A DNA stretch of 64,000 nt from Alkanindiges illinoisensis (GCF_004377485.1 NZ_SNTY01000047.1:1-64000); one strand, 5' to 3'. Positions 26,805 through 36,828 are shown, counted from the first letter of the stretch. A program made the numbers and translations. The notes: generated by a model not told the origin, from the sequence alone.

Positions 26805-28475
26805 TTACATGTTGGGGTAATTAGGACCACCACCACCTTCTGGAGTTACCCAGGTGATGTTTTGTGATGGGTCTTTAATATCACAGGTCTTGCAGTGTAC
26901 ACAGTTGGCCGCGTTAATCTGGAAGCGTGGCTGGTCTTTGTTGGCACCGCCATCGTTCACAATTTCATACACGCCAGCCGGGCAGTAACGCTGTGCAGGC
27001 TCAGCCCATTTCGGCAGGTTCACTTCAACCGGAATATTCGGATCAGTCAGTTTCAGGTGCGCTGGCTGATTTTCTTCATGCACGGTGTTGGAAATAAACA
27101 CAGACGACAAACGGTCAAAGCTGATTTTACCATCAGGCTTTGGATAGTTGGGCTTGTGGTTGTTTTCCTGAACAGTTTGCAAAGACTTATAGTCCGGCAT
27201 CAGGTCACGCAGCGTGAACGGAATGCGGAAAATATTCTGATCAATAAAGTTAAAGCCGCCGCCCACAAATGTACCAAACTTGTGCATGGCCGCACCAAAG
27301 TTACGGGACTTGAACAGCTCTTCACGCAACCAGCTATTGTTGAACTTGTCGGTGTAGGCAGTGACTTCATCACCAGAACGACCTGCCGCCAAGGCTTCAA
27401 ATACTGCTTCGGCGCACAGCATGCCGGATTTCATGGCAGTGTGAGAGCCTTTGATTTTGGCAAAGTTCAGGAAGCCTGCATCATCACCAATCAGGCAGCC
27501 GCCCGGAAAGGTCAGTTTAGGCAGGGCATTTAAGCCACCTTTGACTACGGCACGCGCACCGTAGGAAACACGCTTGCCGCCTTCCAGATATTGCTTGATA
27601 ACGGGATGGTGTTTCCAGCGCTGCATTTCTTCAAACGGATAGGCATGCGGGTTTTTATAGGACAGATCCATGATCATGCCCAGTGTCACCTGATTGTTTT
27701 CAGCATGATACAACCACCAGCCGCCACTGGAACCAGTTTCAGTCAATGGCCAGCCTGCACCGTGCATGACCAGACCTGGCTTGTGCTTGGCAGGATCAAT
27801 GTCCCACAGTTCTTTAATGCCAATACCGTAATGCTGTGGATCAGAATCCTTGCACAAATCAAACCGGCTCATCAGGCGCTTGCCCAGGTGGCCACGGCAG
27901 CCTTCAGCAAAAATAGTGTATTTGGCCAGCAGTTCATAGCCGGGTGCAAAGTTATGGGTTGGCTGACCATCCTTGCCAATACCCATGTCACCCGTTACCA
28001 CGCCACGCACACTGCCATCTTCATGGTACAGCACGTCAGCCGCAGCAAAGCCCGGGAAAATGGACACTTCCATTTCTTCGGCTTTCTGACCCAGCCAGCG
28101 CACCACGTTGCCAAGGCTAACCACATAGTTGCCAGGGTTGTGCATGGTTTTTGGCACGAAGAAATGCGGCATTTCCACGCTTTTTTCATCAGACAGCAGG
28201 AAATAGGTTTTGTCTTCAGTCACCGGAACATTCAGCGGCGCACCCTGTTCTTTCCAGTCCGGAAACAGCTCATTCATTGCACGCGGTTCCAGAACGGCAC
28301 CTGATAAAATGTGAGCACCGACTTCGGAACCTTTCTCTACCACACAAACCGATAGTTCAGGCATGTTTTTTTCAATTGCCAACTGGCGCAGGCGAATGGC
28401 AGCAGACAGACCAGCAGGCCCTGCGCCCACGATGACCACGTCAAACTCCATCGCTTCGCGTTCGATGTGTTCCAT
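26805..28475 (-). CDS. Electron transfer flavoprotein-ubiquinone oxidoreductase
   Basis: ETF-QO passes electrons from ETF, mainly from fatty acid and amino acid oxidation, to ubiquinone at the inner membrane. The protein has 556 residues from the ATG at 28475, which has AGGAG upstream. The 25 codons ahead of it in the same frame lack conservation. The FAD motif VVIVGAGPAGLSAAIRL is near the N-terminus. The 4Fe-4S cluster cysteines are CPAGVYE and CVHCKTCDIKDP near the C-terminus. It pairs functionally with the acyl-CoA dehydrogenase at 60191-62011. Confidence 0.95.
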   Translation of the reverse strand: MEHIEREAMEFDVVIVGAGPAGLSAAIRLRQLAIEKNMPELSVCVVEKGSEVGAHILSGAVLEPRAMNELFPDWKEQGAPLNVPVTEDKTYFLLSDEKSVEMPHFFVPKTMHNPGNYVVSLGNVVRWLGQKAEEMEVSIFPGFAAADVLYHEDGSVRGVVTGDMGIGKDGQPTHNFAPGYELLAKYTIFAEGCRGHLGKRLMSRFDLCKDSDPQHYGIGIKELWDIDPAKHKPGLVMHGAGWPLTETGSSGGWWLYHAENNQVTLGMIMDLSYKNPHAYPFEEMQRWKHHPVIKQYLEGGKRVSYGARAVVKGGLNALPKLTFPGGCLIGDDAGFLNFAKIKGSHTAMKSGMLCAEAVFEALAAGRSGDEVTAYTDKFNNSWLREELFKSRNFGAAMHKFGTFVGGGFNFIDQNIFRIPFTLRDLMPDYKSLQTVQENNHKPNYPKPDGKISFDRLSSVFISNTVHEENQPAHLKLTDPNIPVEVNLPKWAEPAQRYCPAGVYEIVNDGGANKDQPRFQINAANCVHCKTCDIKDPSQNITWVTPEGGGGPNYPNM

Positions 28476-28673
28476 GAAGGACTCCTCACATGATAAGGGT
28501 GGCAACCGTGAGATGCTCAATAAATGCCAAGCATGATCCGGAGCTGCCATGAGATATAGTGAGACACAAAAAAGGTGTGTCTTAAATATTGTCCTATAGT
28601 ATAAAGTTATTCACGGGTTTAAGCCAATTGGCAATGCGTTGATTATTTAGTGTCAACTTGGACATATTAGACA

Positions 28674-29321
28674 ATGAATGAAGTAAATCACCCTCAAACT
28701 CCATCAGAACAGCCGTCAGTTGACCCACAGCACAAGCACGTTGCAGCGGGTGACAGCCTTAGCAAAATCGCGGCTTTACTCAAAAATTATGACGGACAGG
28801 ACAAGCGTCCTATCCCACCGCTTGAGCAATGGGATCCGCAATTTTGTGGAAGTATGAACTTGACAGTCAAAGCCAATGGCGAATGGTGGCATGAAGGTTC
28901 GAAAATCAACCGGGAACGGCTGATCCGGCTATTTTCCACTGTGCTATGGCGTGAAGATGATGGCCAGTATTATCTAAAAACGCCGGTTGAAAAGTTGCTG
29001 ATTGAGGTAGAGGATGCTCCTTTGCTGGTCACCCGCATTGAAAAGGTCTGCACCGATGGTAAGGATTATCTCACCTGCATTACCCAAACCGATGATGTGG
29101 TGGTGATTGATGAGCAGCATCCGGTATTCTTGCGGGAGTATGCGGGCGAAATACGGCCCTATATCAATGTACGCTGGAATCTGGATGCCCTGATTCATCG
29201 CAATGCTTTTTACCATTTGCTGAATGAAGGTGAGTTTCTGGAGCAGGATGGCCAGACTGTTGTAAAATTCAGCAGCGGTGATTTTGAGTTTTGCTTAAAT
29301 AGTGAGGCGCTGGCAGAATAG
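28674..29321 (+). CDS. DUF1285 family protein
   Basis: The protein has 215 residues. After a polar N-terminus the DUF1285 domain begins near residue 45: PPLEQWDPQFCGSMNLTVKANGEWWHEG, then KINRERLIRLFSTVLWREDDGQYYLKTPVEK and RPYINVRWNLDALIHRNAFYHLL. The family is conserved in proteobacteria without a proven function. It is divergent from ETF-QO across about 200 bases. Confidence 0.88.
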   Translation: MNEVNHPQTPSEQPSVDPQHKHVAAGDSLSKIAALLKNYDGQDKRPIPPLEQWDPQFCGSMNLTVKANGEWWHEGSKINRERLIRLFSTVLWREDDGQYYLKTPVEKLLIEVEDAPLLVTRIEKVCTDGKDYLTCITQTDDVVVIDEQHPVFLREYAGEIRPYINVRWNLDALIHRNAFYHLLNEGEFLEQDGQTVVKFSSGDFEFCLNSEALAE

Positions 29322-29495
29322 CGCAAATGCTTAATGGCCTGACGGGTTAGTAGCTGGATCTCTGGTACAGCTTTGATCTTGATTTAAGAGGAGATTAAAG
29401 CAAACCGTCGAAGTATTCAGTGACTTGCCAAACAAAATAGTCCTGATCAATTGCTGGCTTGTATCCAGTTTCCTTAACGTGCAAATGCTGCGCCT

Positions 29496-30437
29496 ATGAA
29501 GTCTACGCTTACCGATTTTTCATCTCCTGCCGTTGCTGTCAATCCCTTAGAGCGCAGCGCAGCTCCCATTGGTGTGTTCGATTCTGGTATGGGTGGCTTG
29601 TCCATTGTGCAGGAGTTGCAGGCTTATTTGCCGCAGGAATCCATTATATATCTGGCCGACACCAAGCATGTGCCGTATGGCGAACGCAGTGATGATGAAA
29701 TCTGTCAGCTCACCACACAGGCGGTGCAATGGTTGCATGCGCAGGGCTGCAAGGCGGTGGTGATCGCCTGCAATACTGCTTCTGCTTTTAGCCTGACGCC
29801 ATTGCGTGAACACTACGGGCCGGGCTTCCCAATTATTGGGCTGGTACCAGCGGTTAAGCCTGCCGTGCTAAAAAGTCGCTCAAAGGTGGTAGGTGTGCTG
29901 GCAACGCCGGGAACCCTGCGTGGTAGTCTGCTCAAGGATGTGATTGCTGAGGTTGCGGTTCCTGCACAGGTACAGGTCTTGACAGCGGTCAGTCCGGCAC
30001 TTGTGCCTTTTGTCGAGCAGGGCGAACAGGACAGCAAGGCCTGCCAGCAGGAATTGGAGCGGATTTTGCGGCCATTGCAACAAGCCGGGGCAGATCATCT
30101 GGTATTGGGCTGTACCCATTATCCATTTTTAAAAAACAGCATCCGTGCGGTATTTGGGGAACAGTTTGTACTGGTGGATTCTGGGCTGGCGGTTGCACGG
30201 CAAACCGGACGGGTACTTACTGACCAGCGGTTAAATAATGGGCAGATGCAGACGGCTGGCACTGAAATTGAAAGTGCAAAGCAGCCGGTAGTTAAGTTAC
30301 AATGCTATGTGACCGGAAATGCGAATACTGCGCAACCGGTACTCAACAGTTTAATAAAATCGTTTTCACCTGTTTTCATCTCAGTGCAGCAGGCAGATAT
30401 TGAATTCATGGCCGCCAGTTGCGTCGCGCAGCATTGA
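29496..30437 (+). CDS. murI: Glutamate racemase
   Basis: MurI makes D-glutamate for peptidoglycan. The protein has 313 residues. The N-terminal half has VFDSGMGGLSIVQELQ and LADTKHVPYGERS, and the first catalytic cysteine is in VIACNTASA. The second catalytic cysteine is in VLGCTHYPFLKN. The first 24 residues precede the conserved domain, so a start slightly further in cannot be excluded. The ribosome site is weak. Confidence 0.94.
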   Translation: MKSTLTDFSSPAVAVNPLERSAAPIGVFDSGMGGLSIVQELQAYLPQESIIYLADTKHVPYGERSDDEICQLTTQAVQWLHAQGCKAVVIACNTASAFSLTPLREHYGPGFPIIGLVPAVKPAVLKSRSKVVGVLATPGTLRGSLLKDVIAEVAVPAQVQVLTAVSPALVPFVEQGEQDSKACQQELERILRPLQQAGADHLVLGCTHYPFLKNSIRAVFGEQFVLVDSGLAVARQTGRVLTDQRLNNGQMQTAGTEIESAKQPVVKLQCYVTGNANTAQPVLNSLIKSFSPVFISVQQADIEFMAASCVAQH

Positions 30438-30598
30438 GCGGTAGACTGCCCAGCATTAAGGAAGTAAGCATAAATTGCTTGTAAATACCGCTATTGGGAT
30501 GAAAGTGACCATTTTTGCAAGGAACTTGCAGTATAATGTGATGAATATCACGTGCTAACGCGGTATGCACTGATGGGTGATTTAGCAAGGATGTCGTT

Positions 30599-31603
30599 AT
30601 GATTGACAAACGCTATCATGTTTTTATCTGTACCTCTGGTGTAGATATGCAAGCTGAACGCGTTGTATTGTCACAGGCGCTTGTCAGTCAGGGTTTTTTT
30701 TCTTGGGGTCTGGAACAGCGTACACCGCTCACCACGGCATTTGCCCGCCGCCAGATTGATGACTGTGATTATTTTGTGCTGCTGCTGGGCGGGTGCTACG
30801 GCGACCTGTCTGCGTCTGGTGTTAGCTATATGCACCTTGAGTACATTTATGCAGTGACCAAGCAAAAACCAATTCTGGTGCTGATGCATGAAGCGCCGGA
30901 CAGCCGTGCGCCAGAATTACAGGAAAAAACCGGCGAAGGGAAATCCAAGTTCAGTGATTTTCGCCAGCAGCTCCAGCGTGAGCGCGATGTGGTGGTAAGC
31001 TACCGCAACATGCGTGATCTGGAAATGGCAGTGCGCCATGCCATGCCGCAAATGATTGAGCGTTATCCTTCCGCTGGCTGGATTCGTCCGCAAAATACCC
31101 AGAAACTTCAGGAAGAAGTTGACCAGTTGCGCCAGAAAATTGCCCAGCTGGAACTTAAAAATAATGTGTTTCGTGAAGAAGCCATCCAGATTCCGCGTGT
31201 CCATCCGGATGAGCTGTTTTCCTTTGATTATAAAGTACATGCTTATCAGGATGGCAATTTCAAGGAGCTGCGTCCCCAGCGCAAAATGAAGTGGGGGGAA
31301 ATTCTTGCAGTGCTGGGTCCCGGGTTTAGTCCGGCAGCGCCTGAAGAAAACTTTTCCCGCGTCATTAACGAGTTTTTAAACCAGACCTCGCTGGGAGACG
31401 TGCGCCAAGTCATGCCGCGTGCACACGCCACTGCCCGTAGCCAGATCAACATCCGGGCGTTGCATACCATCAAGATGCAGCTCAAACATAACAACTGGAT
31501 TGTGCCTTCCGGGCGTGATAATCGTCAGCGCTTGCTTTGGGAACTGACCCCACAAGCTGAAAAAACCTTAATGACCATGAATCAGGGCAAAAAAGCCATT
31601 TAG
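30599..31603 (+). CDS. DUF4062 domain protein with coiled coil
   Basis: The 334 residues begin with a DUF4062 domain (about 1-115; YHVFICTSGVDMQAERVVLSQALVSQG, then DDCDYFVLLLGGCYG and SYMHLEYIYAV). This is a TIR-like Rossmann fold often joined to NTPase or effector domains. A coiled coil follows at about 165-195 (LQEEVDQLRQKIAQLELKN). The C-terminal 130 residues are not recognised but end in a winged-helix-like stretch. AAGGATG lies before the ATG. It sits alone between murI and hemH. Signalling or defence use is only an inference from the family. Confidence 0.8.
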   Translation: MIDKRYHVFICTSGVDMQAERVVLSQALVSQGFFSWGLEQRTPLTTAFARRQIDDCDYFVLLLGGCYGDLSASGVSYMHLEYIYAVTKQKPILVLMHEAPDSRAPELQEKTGEGKSKFSDFRQQLQRERDVVVSYRNMRDLEMAVRHAMPQMIERYPSAGWIRPQNTQKLQEEVDQLRQKIAQLELKNNVFREEAIQIPRVHPDELFSFDYKVHAYQDGNFKELRPQRKMKWGEILAVLGPGFSPAAPEENFSRVINEFLNQTSLGDVRQVMPRAHATARSQINIRALHTIKMQLKHNNWIVPSGRDNRQRLLWELTPQAEKTLMTMNQGKKAI

Positions 31604-31703
31604 CCAGAAACTTATAACCGACCAGTATTTTTATAATTAAATAGACTTTGTATTATTTGCCATTAAAGCTTTTGTAATTTTAGCGCAGCCTTGCTAAGTT
31701 TAG

Positions 31704-32861
31704 ATGACTTATTCCAGACAAGTCATACTGTCCATGCCTGTTTCTACCAAGCCTGTACTCTCAACCTCTGTTTTATCCAGCGCTATAGCGTCCAGCGTTA
31801 CAGTATCTAAGCCACGTGTGGCTGTTGTGCTTATGAATCTGGGCACGCCAGATGCGCCGACACCTGCCGCAGTTCGCAAGTTTTTAAAGCAGTTTTTGTC
31901 GGATCAGCGTGTGATTGAAATTCCCCGGTTACTATGGGCCATTATCCTCAACCTGTTTGTGCTGCCATTTCGGCCCAAGCGAGTGGCAAAAGCCTATGCC
32001 AGCATCTGGCAGGATGGAGATTCACCTATGCGGCTGATCCTGCAACAGCAGGTCGATTTGCTGGCCGAGCGCTTACAGCAGCGTTTTGCGCATGTGGATG
32101 TTCGGGTATTACCTGCCATGAGTTATGGTGCCCCCAGTACTTATGGTGCACTGGATCAAATCAGGCAGGCCGGGATTGAGCATGTGATTGTGCTGCCGTT
32201 GTTTCCCCAGTACTCCGCCACTTCCACAGGGGCAGCAATTGATGCGGTTAATCAATGGACTTCAAAGCAGCGGGATATGCTATCGATATGCGTTATCAAG
32301 GATTATTACCAGCACCCGCTGCTGATCAAGGCACTGGCGCAAACTGTGCGGGAATATCAACAGGAGCACGGTCAGCCAGACAAACTGCTGATGTCTTTTC
32401 ATGGTATTCCAAAGCCGTACGCCGATAAGGGCGATCCTTATCCCGAGCGCTGCCACGTCACGGCCAGACTGGTAGCACAGGCACTAGGTTTGACTGATGA
32501 GCAGTGGGCCATTAGTTTTCAGTCCCGCTTTGGTAAGCAGGAATGGGTTAAGCCCTATACCAGTGATTTATTACAGCAATGGGCGGCAGAGGGGGTACGG
32601 GATATTCAGGTAATTAGCCCAGCATTTTCTGCGGATTGCCTGGAAACACTTGAGGAGCTAGCACTGGAAAACCAGCATATTTTTCTGCAAGCAGGCGGCA
32701 AATCGTATCATTACATTCCAGCGCTTAATGCCCATCCCGTGCATCTGGACATGATGGAAGCGCTCACTGCGCCATTGATTGAAGGATTCCTAAATTCAGG
32801 GATTGTATCTGGCACCGAGCCTGTGCATTGCGCTGCTCAGACCTCTAGCCCTGACCTTTAA
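31704..32861 (+). CDS. hemH: Ferrochelatase
   Basis: HemH inserts iron into protoporphyrin IX. The 385-residue protein has the start of the conserved domain at [16 protein letters not shown]. The catalytic histidine is in [12 protein letters not shown], the partner glutamate in [11 protein letters not shown], and AMSYGAPS is also typical. The first 35-40 residues are a Ser/Val-rich extension. A start at 31734 (MPVSTKP) is equally likely, since neither ATG has a strong ribosome site. Confidence 0.94.
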   Translation: MTYSRQVILSMPVSTKPVLSTSVLSSAIASSVTVSKPRVAVVLMNLGTPDAPTPAAVRKFLKQFLSDQRVIEIPRLLWAIILNLFVLPFRPKRVAKAYASIWQDGDSPMRLILQQQVDLLAERLQQRFAHVDVRVLPAMSYGAPSTYGALDQIRQAGIEHVIVLPLFPQYSATSTGAAIDAVNQWTSKQRDMLSICVIKDYYQHPLLIKALAQTVREYQQEHGQPDKLLMSFHGIPKPYADKGDPYPERCHVTARLVAQALGLTDEQWAISFQSRFGKQEWVKPYTSDLLQQWAAEGVRDIQVISPAFSADCLETLEELALENQHIFLQAGGKSYHYIPALNAHPVHLDMMEALTAPLIEGFLNSGIVSGTEPVHCAAQTSSPDL

Positions 32862-32949
32862 GCGCTTATAAACCTGTTGCTGGTTAAGCCAGCACGCTGT
32901 TAAAACTGTTTTTTGTTAAGAAATTGACCTGTAGAGAGAAAAGATAGCC

Positions 32950-33594
32950 ATGTTGCACTATCAAATTCTGACCGTAACGCCCTTTGCGCAAAACTGTACC
33001 CTGCTGTGGGATGATGAAAGCCGCGAAGCCGTGCTGATTGATGCAGGCGGGGAGGCGTCGCGGCTCAAGCAGGCCATTGAACAGTTGCAGCTTAAGCTGG
33101 TCGCCCTGTGGCTAACACACGGCCATCTGGATCATGCCGGGGCAGTGGGTGAGCTGGCACAGTATTATCAGGTACCAGTTATTGGCCCACATGCAGAAGA
33201 TGCATTCTGGCTGGACGCGCTGGAGCAGCAGTCAAAGATGTTTGGCTTTCCCGTGCCACAGCCCGTGGTAGTCAGTCAGTGGCTAGAAGGAAATGAAACG
33301 TTGTATCTGGGCCAGTATCCAATTGAAGTACGGTTTACGCCCGGCCATACCCCAGGCCATGTGGTGTTATATAGCAAGGATTTAAATCTGGTATGGACTG
33401 GCGATGTGCTGTTTGCAGGTTCGATTGGCCGCACTGATTTTCCGCGTGGTAACCATGCGCAACTGATTGCTTCAATCCAACGCGAACTTTTTAGCCTGCC
33501 GGATGAAACCCGTTTTATTGCCGGTCATGGGCCAATGGGCACAATTGGGCAGGAAAAACGAACAAACCCGTTTTTGGCAGGCCGTGCGGGTTAA
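32950..33594 (+). CDS. Metallo-beta-lactamase fold hydrolase (glyoxalase II-like)
   Basis: This 214-residue cytoplasmic protein has the metal-binding signature THGHLDHAGA, then FTPGHTPGHVV, WTGDVLFAGSIGRTDF and AGHGPMGTIGQEKRTNPFL. That set supplies the two-metal centre of the YcbL/GloB-like group, which hydrolyse thioesters such as S-lactoylglutathione. The precise substrate cannot be read from sequence. It follows hemH by 88 bases and may share its transcript. Confidence 0.9.
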   Translation: MLHYQILTVTPFAQNCTLLWDDESREAVLIDAGGEASRLKQAIEQLQLKLVALWLTHGHLDHAGAVGELAQYYQVPVIGPHAEDAFWLDALEQQSKMFGFPVPQPVVVSQWLEGNETLYLGQYPIEVRFTPGHTPGHVVLYSKDLNLVWTGDVLFAGSIGRTDFPRGNHAQLIASIQRELFSLPDETRFIAGHGPMGTIGQEKRTNPFLAGRAG

Positions 33595-33737
33595 TAGCAT
33601 GTAACATTTTGTCATTAAATATTTTTTTACAGGTGATGTCGTTTTTAAAATTGTGTAAGTTACTGGTAATTCATCAAAAAACCTATACTCTAGGTTTATT
33701 AAAAATTTTTAAAATGTCATCTGACTGGAGTAATGAG

Positions 33738-34172
33738 ATGAAACACCTGCTGATAAAAAAACTGTCGTTCAAACAACTAGTACTGGCTGCTGTGGCATCT
33801 GGTACTGTCATCCTAACTGGCTGCCAGACCAATCAAGCGATAGATACCAAGGTGCCAGTGGTCAAAAATGGCGAGGTTAAAGCAGTCAAGGTAAAACCCA
33901 TTGCTAGTTTCCTGATTGAAATTTCACCGCGTAAAGCCTTGTGTGACAGCATCAACGGCGGCCAGATTGAATGCCTGCAATATCGCAACCGTTATGAAAA
34001 CAACTTTAATCCGTTGAAAACCAATATTGAAGGCTTTAATTTTGAACCCGGCTATTCCTATATTCTTGATGTCAGACAGGATGTGATGCAAAATCCCGCT
34101 TCTGGCCAACTGGAAACCAAATGGGTACTTAACCAGATTATTTCTAAATCCGTTGCGCCTCTGGCCAATTAA
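33738..34172 (+). CDS. Lipoprotein, unknown function
   Basis: From the ATG at 33738, preceded by GGAG, the protein has 144 residues. The signal MKHLLIKKLSFKQLVLAAVASG is followed by the lipobox LTGC at about residue 29. The mature part contains SPRKALCDSINGGQIECLQYRNRYENNF, with two cysteines that could form a disulfide, and a beta-rich end. The C-terminal half, with FEPGYSYILDVRQD, resembles DUF4377-type small lipoprotein domains, but I am not certain. The 43 codons open upstream carry no SD-supported start. Confidence 0.75.
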   Translation: MKHLLIKKLSFKQLVLAAVASGTVILTGCQTNQAIDTKVPVVKNGEVKAVKVKPIASFLIEISPRKALCDSINGGQIECLQYRNRYENNFNPLKTNIEGFNFEPGYSYILDVRQDVMQNPASGQLETKWVLNQIISKSVAPLAN

Positions 34173-34264
34173 CCAGATTTATTTTGAAAATAAAGAAGGC
34201 TAAGAAAGCTAGCAGTTAAAAATTTATTAAGAAAAATGCTGTAAGTTAATATACTAAGGTGATG

Positions 34265-34294
34265 ACTCCTGTTGGCAATGACAGGAGTTTTTTT
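34265..34294 (+). terminator. Rho-independent terminator
   Basis: ACTCCTGT and ACAGGAGT form an 8-bp stem with an 8-nt loop, followed by seven T's. It is about 90 bases after the lipoprotein gene and faces yacG. Confidence 0.88.
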
Positions 34295-34352
34295 ATTGTC
34301 AGGACTTATTCGATAATATCTCAGCAAAACAGCATCTTAAATATTTTATGGA

Positions 34353-34550
34353 TTAATCACTCAAATCATCGTCAGCCTTGGGCTCTGTATGTTCAGGTGC
34401 AGTGGGGCTGGCAATCTTGTAATCTTCATTGGCCCATGCTCCTAGGTCAATCAGTTTACAGCGCTCCGAGCAAAATGGCCGCGAGGGGTTGTCATGCCAT
34501 AGGGATGGCTTTTTGCAGTGTGGGCATGGAAAGGTAACAGGCTTGGACAT
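34353..34550 (-). CDS. yacG: DNA gyrase inhibitor YacG
   Basis: YacG is a small zinc protein that binds GyrB and blocks DNA binding by gyrase. The protein has 65 residues from the ATG at 34550 ([12 protein letters not shown]). The zinc ligands are Cys9, Cys12, Cys27 and Cys31 (CPHC and CSERC), followed by the conserved [14 protein letters not shown]. The 26 codons open upstream are not conserved in the family. Confidence 0.94.
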   Translation of the reverse strand: MSKPVTFPCPHCKKPSLWHDNPSRPFCSERCKLIDLGAWANEDYKIASPTAPEHTEPKADDDLSD

Positions 34551-34867
34551 GATGCGTACAAGTTTTTGGTCATGGAAAACACTAGTGTAAAAGCTTGAGA
34601 TTTTTTTGCAATGTGGAGTTCTGTACAATGTTCCTACCGCCTGTCAAAGTCTTGCTAGACTGTGCGCAATGATAAGCACTTATTTAGCTACGCTACTACA
34701 AGGTTTTGCTGCCATATTAAAGTTCAACATACTTATAAAACGTAGCTATACAATGTATCTGGCGCCTGTTTATAGCAAGACAAACCTGAACAGCACCATA
34801 GGGCAGGTCTAGGAAGAATTGAGGGTGGTGAGTAAATTTGCCGCTAAACTGTTTTAGGAAATTAACC

Positions 34868-35494
34868 ATGTCTGCGCGTTTATTTCAGCCCCAATACCTG
34901 CAAGCGCCGCGCAATTTTGTGCTGCCGCAGTTTAGTCAGGCCATTTGCCTGGAAATCGGTGCAGGCATGGGTCGGCATGCGATTCTGTTTGCGGAGCAAA
35001 ACCCTAACAAAATCTTGGTGGCGGTTGAACGCACCAGCGCAAAATTCAAGGTGTTTGCCGCACGCCAGCAGGATCACCAACTGGAAAATTTATATCCGGT
35101 ACATGCCGATGCCATTCCGTGGGTGGTGCATGCCTTATTGCCACAAACGGTTGAGCAGTTATTTCTGCTATATCCCAATCCAGAACCGAAAAACCCGGCG
35201 CAGCGCTGGCTGAACATGCCATTTTTTGAATTTTTATTATCGCGCTTGCAGGACAATGCCCGCATTACCCTTGCCAGCAATATCCCGGCCTATCTGGATG
35301 AAGCAGCTAGCCAGCTTGAGCAGGTCTGGAAATTGCCTTTTGTGCGGCAGGCCATTGCACCTGATTCGGCACGTACCCATTTTGAGGTGAAATATCTGGC
35401 GCGTGGCGAGCCATGTGAAGAATTGATAATTACCAAGCCAGCCGGATATCAAACCCGTTTTGATAGTTATATCAGTCCTGTGGCGCGCTGTTGA
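34868..35494 (+). CDS. TrmB-like SAM-dependent methyltransferase
   Basis: From the ATG at 34868, with AGGA upstream, the protein has 208 residues. The SAM-binding motif is CLEIGAGMGRHAILFAEQNP, and LVAVERTSAKFKVFAARQ and LFLLYPNPEPKNPAQRWLN correspond to the later motifs of tRNA guanine-N7 methyltransferases. In true TrmB the last reads FPDPWPKKRHxKRR, so this is a divergent relative and the tRNA target is uncertain. The flavoprotein gene starts one base after its stop. Confidence 0.8.
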   Translation: MSARLFQPQYLQAPRNFVLPQFSQAICLEIGAGMGRHAILFAEQNPNKILVAVERTSAKFKVFAARQQDHQLENLYPVHADAIPWVVHALLPQTVEQLFLLYPNPEPKNPAQRWLNMPFFEFLLSRLQDNARITLASNIPAYLDEAASQLEQVWKLPFVRQAIAPDSARTHFEVKYLARGEPCEELIITKPAGYQTRFDSYISPVARC

Positions 35495-35495
35495 T

Positions 35496-36734
35496 ATGCC
35501 TGAAAATACTTGTTCATCAAGCGACTTACCGATAGTCATTGTGGGTGCCGGGCCAGCCGGACTGATGGCAGCAGAAGTACTGGCTCAGGCTGGGCATAGG
35601 GTGCAGGTCTATGAGCAAAAGCCTTCGGCAGCACGCAAATTTTTGATGGCTGGGAAAACTGGCCTTAATATTAGCCATAATGAAGTCTTTGAGGCGTTTG
35701 TGCAGCGTTATGACCAGCCAGACTGGCTCAAACCCATGCTGGCGGCGTGTGATGCATGCTGGATTCAGGACTGGATGCAGGGTCTTGGTATTGAATCCTA
35801 TGTTGGTAGTTCCGGGCGGATTTTTCCGGTAGAAATGAAAGCCGCACCCTTATTGCGTGCCTGGTTAAACCGGTTAAAAACACTGGGGGTAGAGTTTTTT
35901 TACCGTCATCGCTGGACAGGCTGGCAAGATCAGCAACTGGAGTTTTTGCATCATGATCAATTAATTACAGTACAAGCGAAAGCTGTGATTCTGGCCACTG
36001 GTGGCGGTAGCTGGGCAAGGTTGGGCAGTGATGCTGCATGGATTCCCTTATTGCAGGCGCAGAATGTAGACATCGTTCCGTTGCAGCCATCCAATGTGGG
36101 CGTAGTGGTCAACTGGTCGGACTTTATGCAGCCACTGGCTGGGCAACCCCTTAAGCGCATCAAGGCCTGGGTACAATCAGATAATAGTCAGGAACGCAGG
36201 GTTTATCAGGGTGAAGCCGTTATTAGTCATTACGGGCTGGAAGGCGGACTGATTTATCGCTTGAGTCGTGAATTGCGTCAGCAGTTTAATGCGTGCGAGT
36301 CTGCCTGTATTTATCTGGACTTGTTGCCAGATCTGGAGGAGGTTGTACTGGCACAAAAATTAAAGCCAGTTGCCAAGCAGTCACTAAATAATATCTGGCG
36401 CAAGGCTGGACTGGATCAAATCAAAGCAGCGTTGTTACGCGAAGTATTGGCCAAGGCAGACTGGCAAAATCCGCAATTGGTGGCAGCCATGGCAAAATGT
36501 TTACCTGTTCAGGTTAAGGGGTTTCGGCCTATTGATGAAGCCATTAGTACCGCAGGTGGGGTAAGCCGTACAGCACTGGATGAGCAATTAATGCTTAAGC
36601 ATAAAATTGGTGTGTTTTGCTGCGGCGAAATGCTGGATTGGGATGCACCAACTGGTGGCTATTTGCTGACGGCCTGTTTTGCAACCGGACGGCAGGCAGC
36701 GCAGGGCGTGATGCACTGGCTTGCTCAGGGATAG
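35496..36734 (+). CDS. HI0933/YhiN-type FAD-dependent oxidoreductase
   Basis: The protein has 412 residues from the ATG at 35496. The dinucleotide motif IVIVGAGPAGLMAAEVL is followed by KFLMAGKTGLNISH, VILATGGGSWARLGSDA and the C-terminal GVFCCGEMLDWDAPTGGYLL, all typical of the HI0933-like family (TIGR03862 type). The in vivo substrate is unknown. The one-base gap from the methyltransferase gene means they are probably translated from one mRNA. A strong terminator follows. Confidence 0.9.
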   Translation: MPENTCSSSDLPIVIVGAGPAGLMAAEVLAQAGHRVQVYEQKPSAARKFLMAGKTGLNISHNEVFEAFVQRYDQPDWLKPMLAACDACWIQDWMQGLGIESYVGSSGRIFPVEMKAAPLLRAWLNRLKTLGVEFFYRHRWTGWQDQQLEFLHHDQLITVQAKAVILATGGGSWARLGSDAAWIPLLQAQNVDIVPLQPSNVGVVVNWSDFMQPLAGQPLKRIKAWVQSDNSQERRVYQGEAVISHYGLEGGLIYRLSRELRQQFNACESACIYLDLLPDLEEVVLAQKLKPVAKQSLNNIWRKAGLDQIKAALLREVLAKADWQNPQLVAAMAKCLPVQVKGFRPIDEAISTAGGVSRTALDEQLMLKHKIGVFCCGEMLDWDAPTGGYLLTACFATGRQAAQGVMHWLAQG

Positions 36735-36750
36735 CGCTAAAAATGAGTTA

Positions 36751-36787
36751 AAAAAAACGGCAGAACGATAAATTTTGCCGTTTTTTT
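36751..36787 (+). terminator. Rho-independent terminator
   Basis: Seven A's plus CGGCA pair with TGCCG plus seven T's around a 13-nt loop. It lies between the convergent flavoprotein and HopJ genes and is symmetric, so it probably works both ways. Confidence 0.88.
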
Positions 36788-36828
36788 AATAGGCTAGTTG
36801 GGCATAAAGCCCAAGAAACCAGCCTGGA

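Noticed and set aside
26895-28304. Long open frames of 212 and 237 codons antisense to ETF-QO
   Set aside because: They arise from codon bias of the strong ETF-QO gene on the other strand and show no ribosome site or domain.
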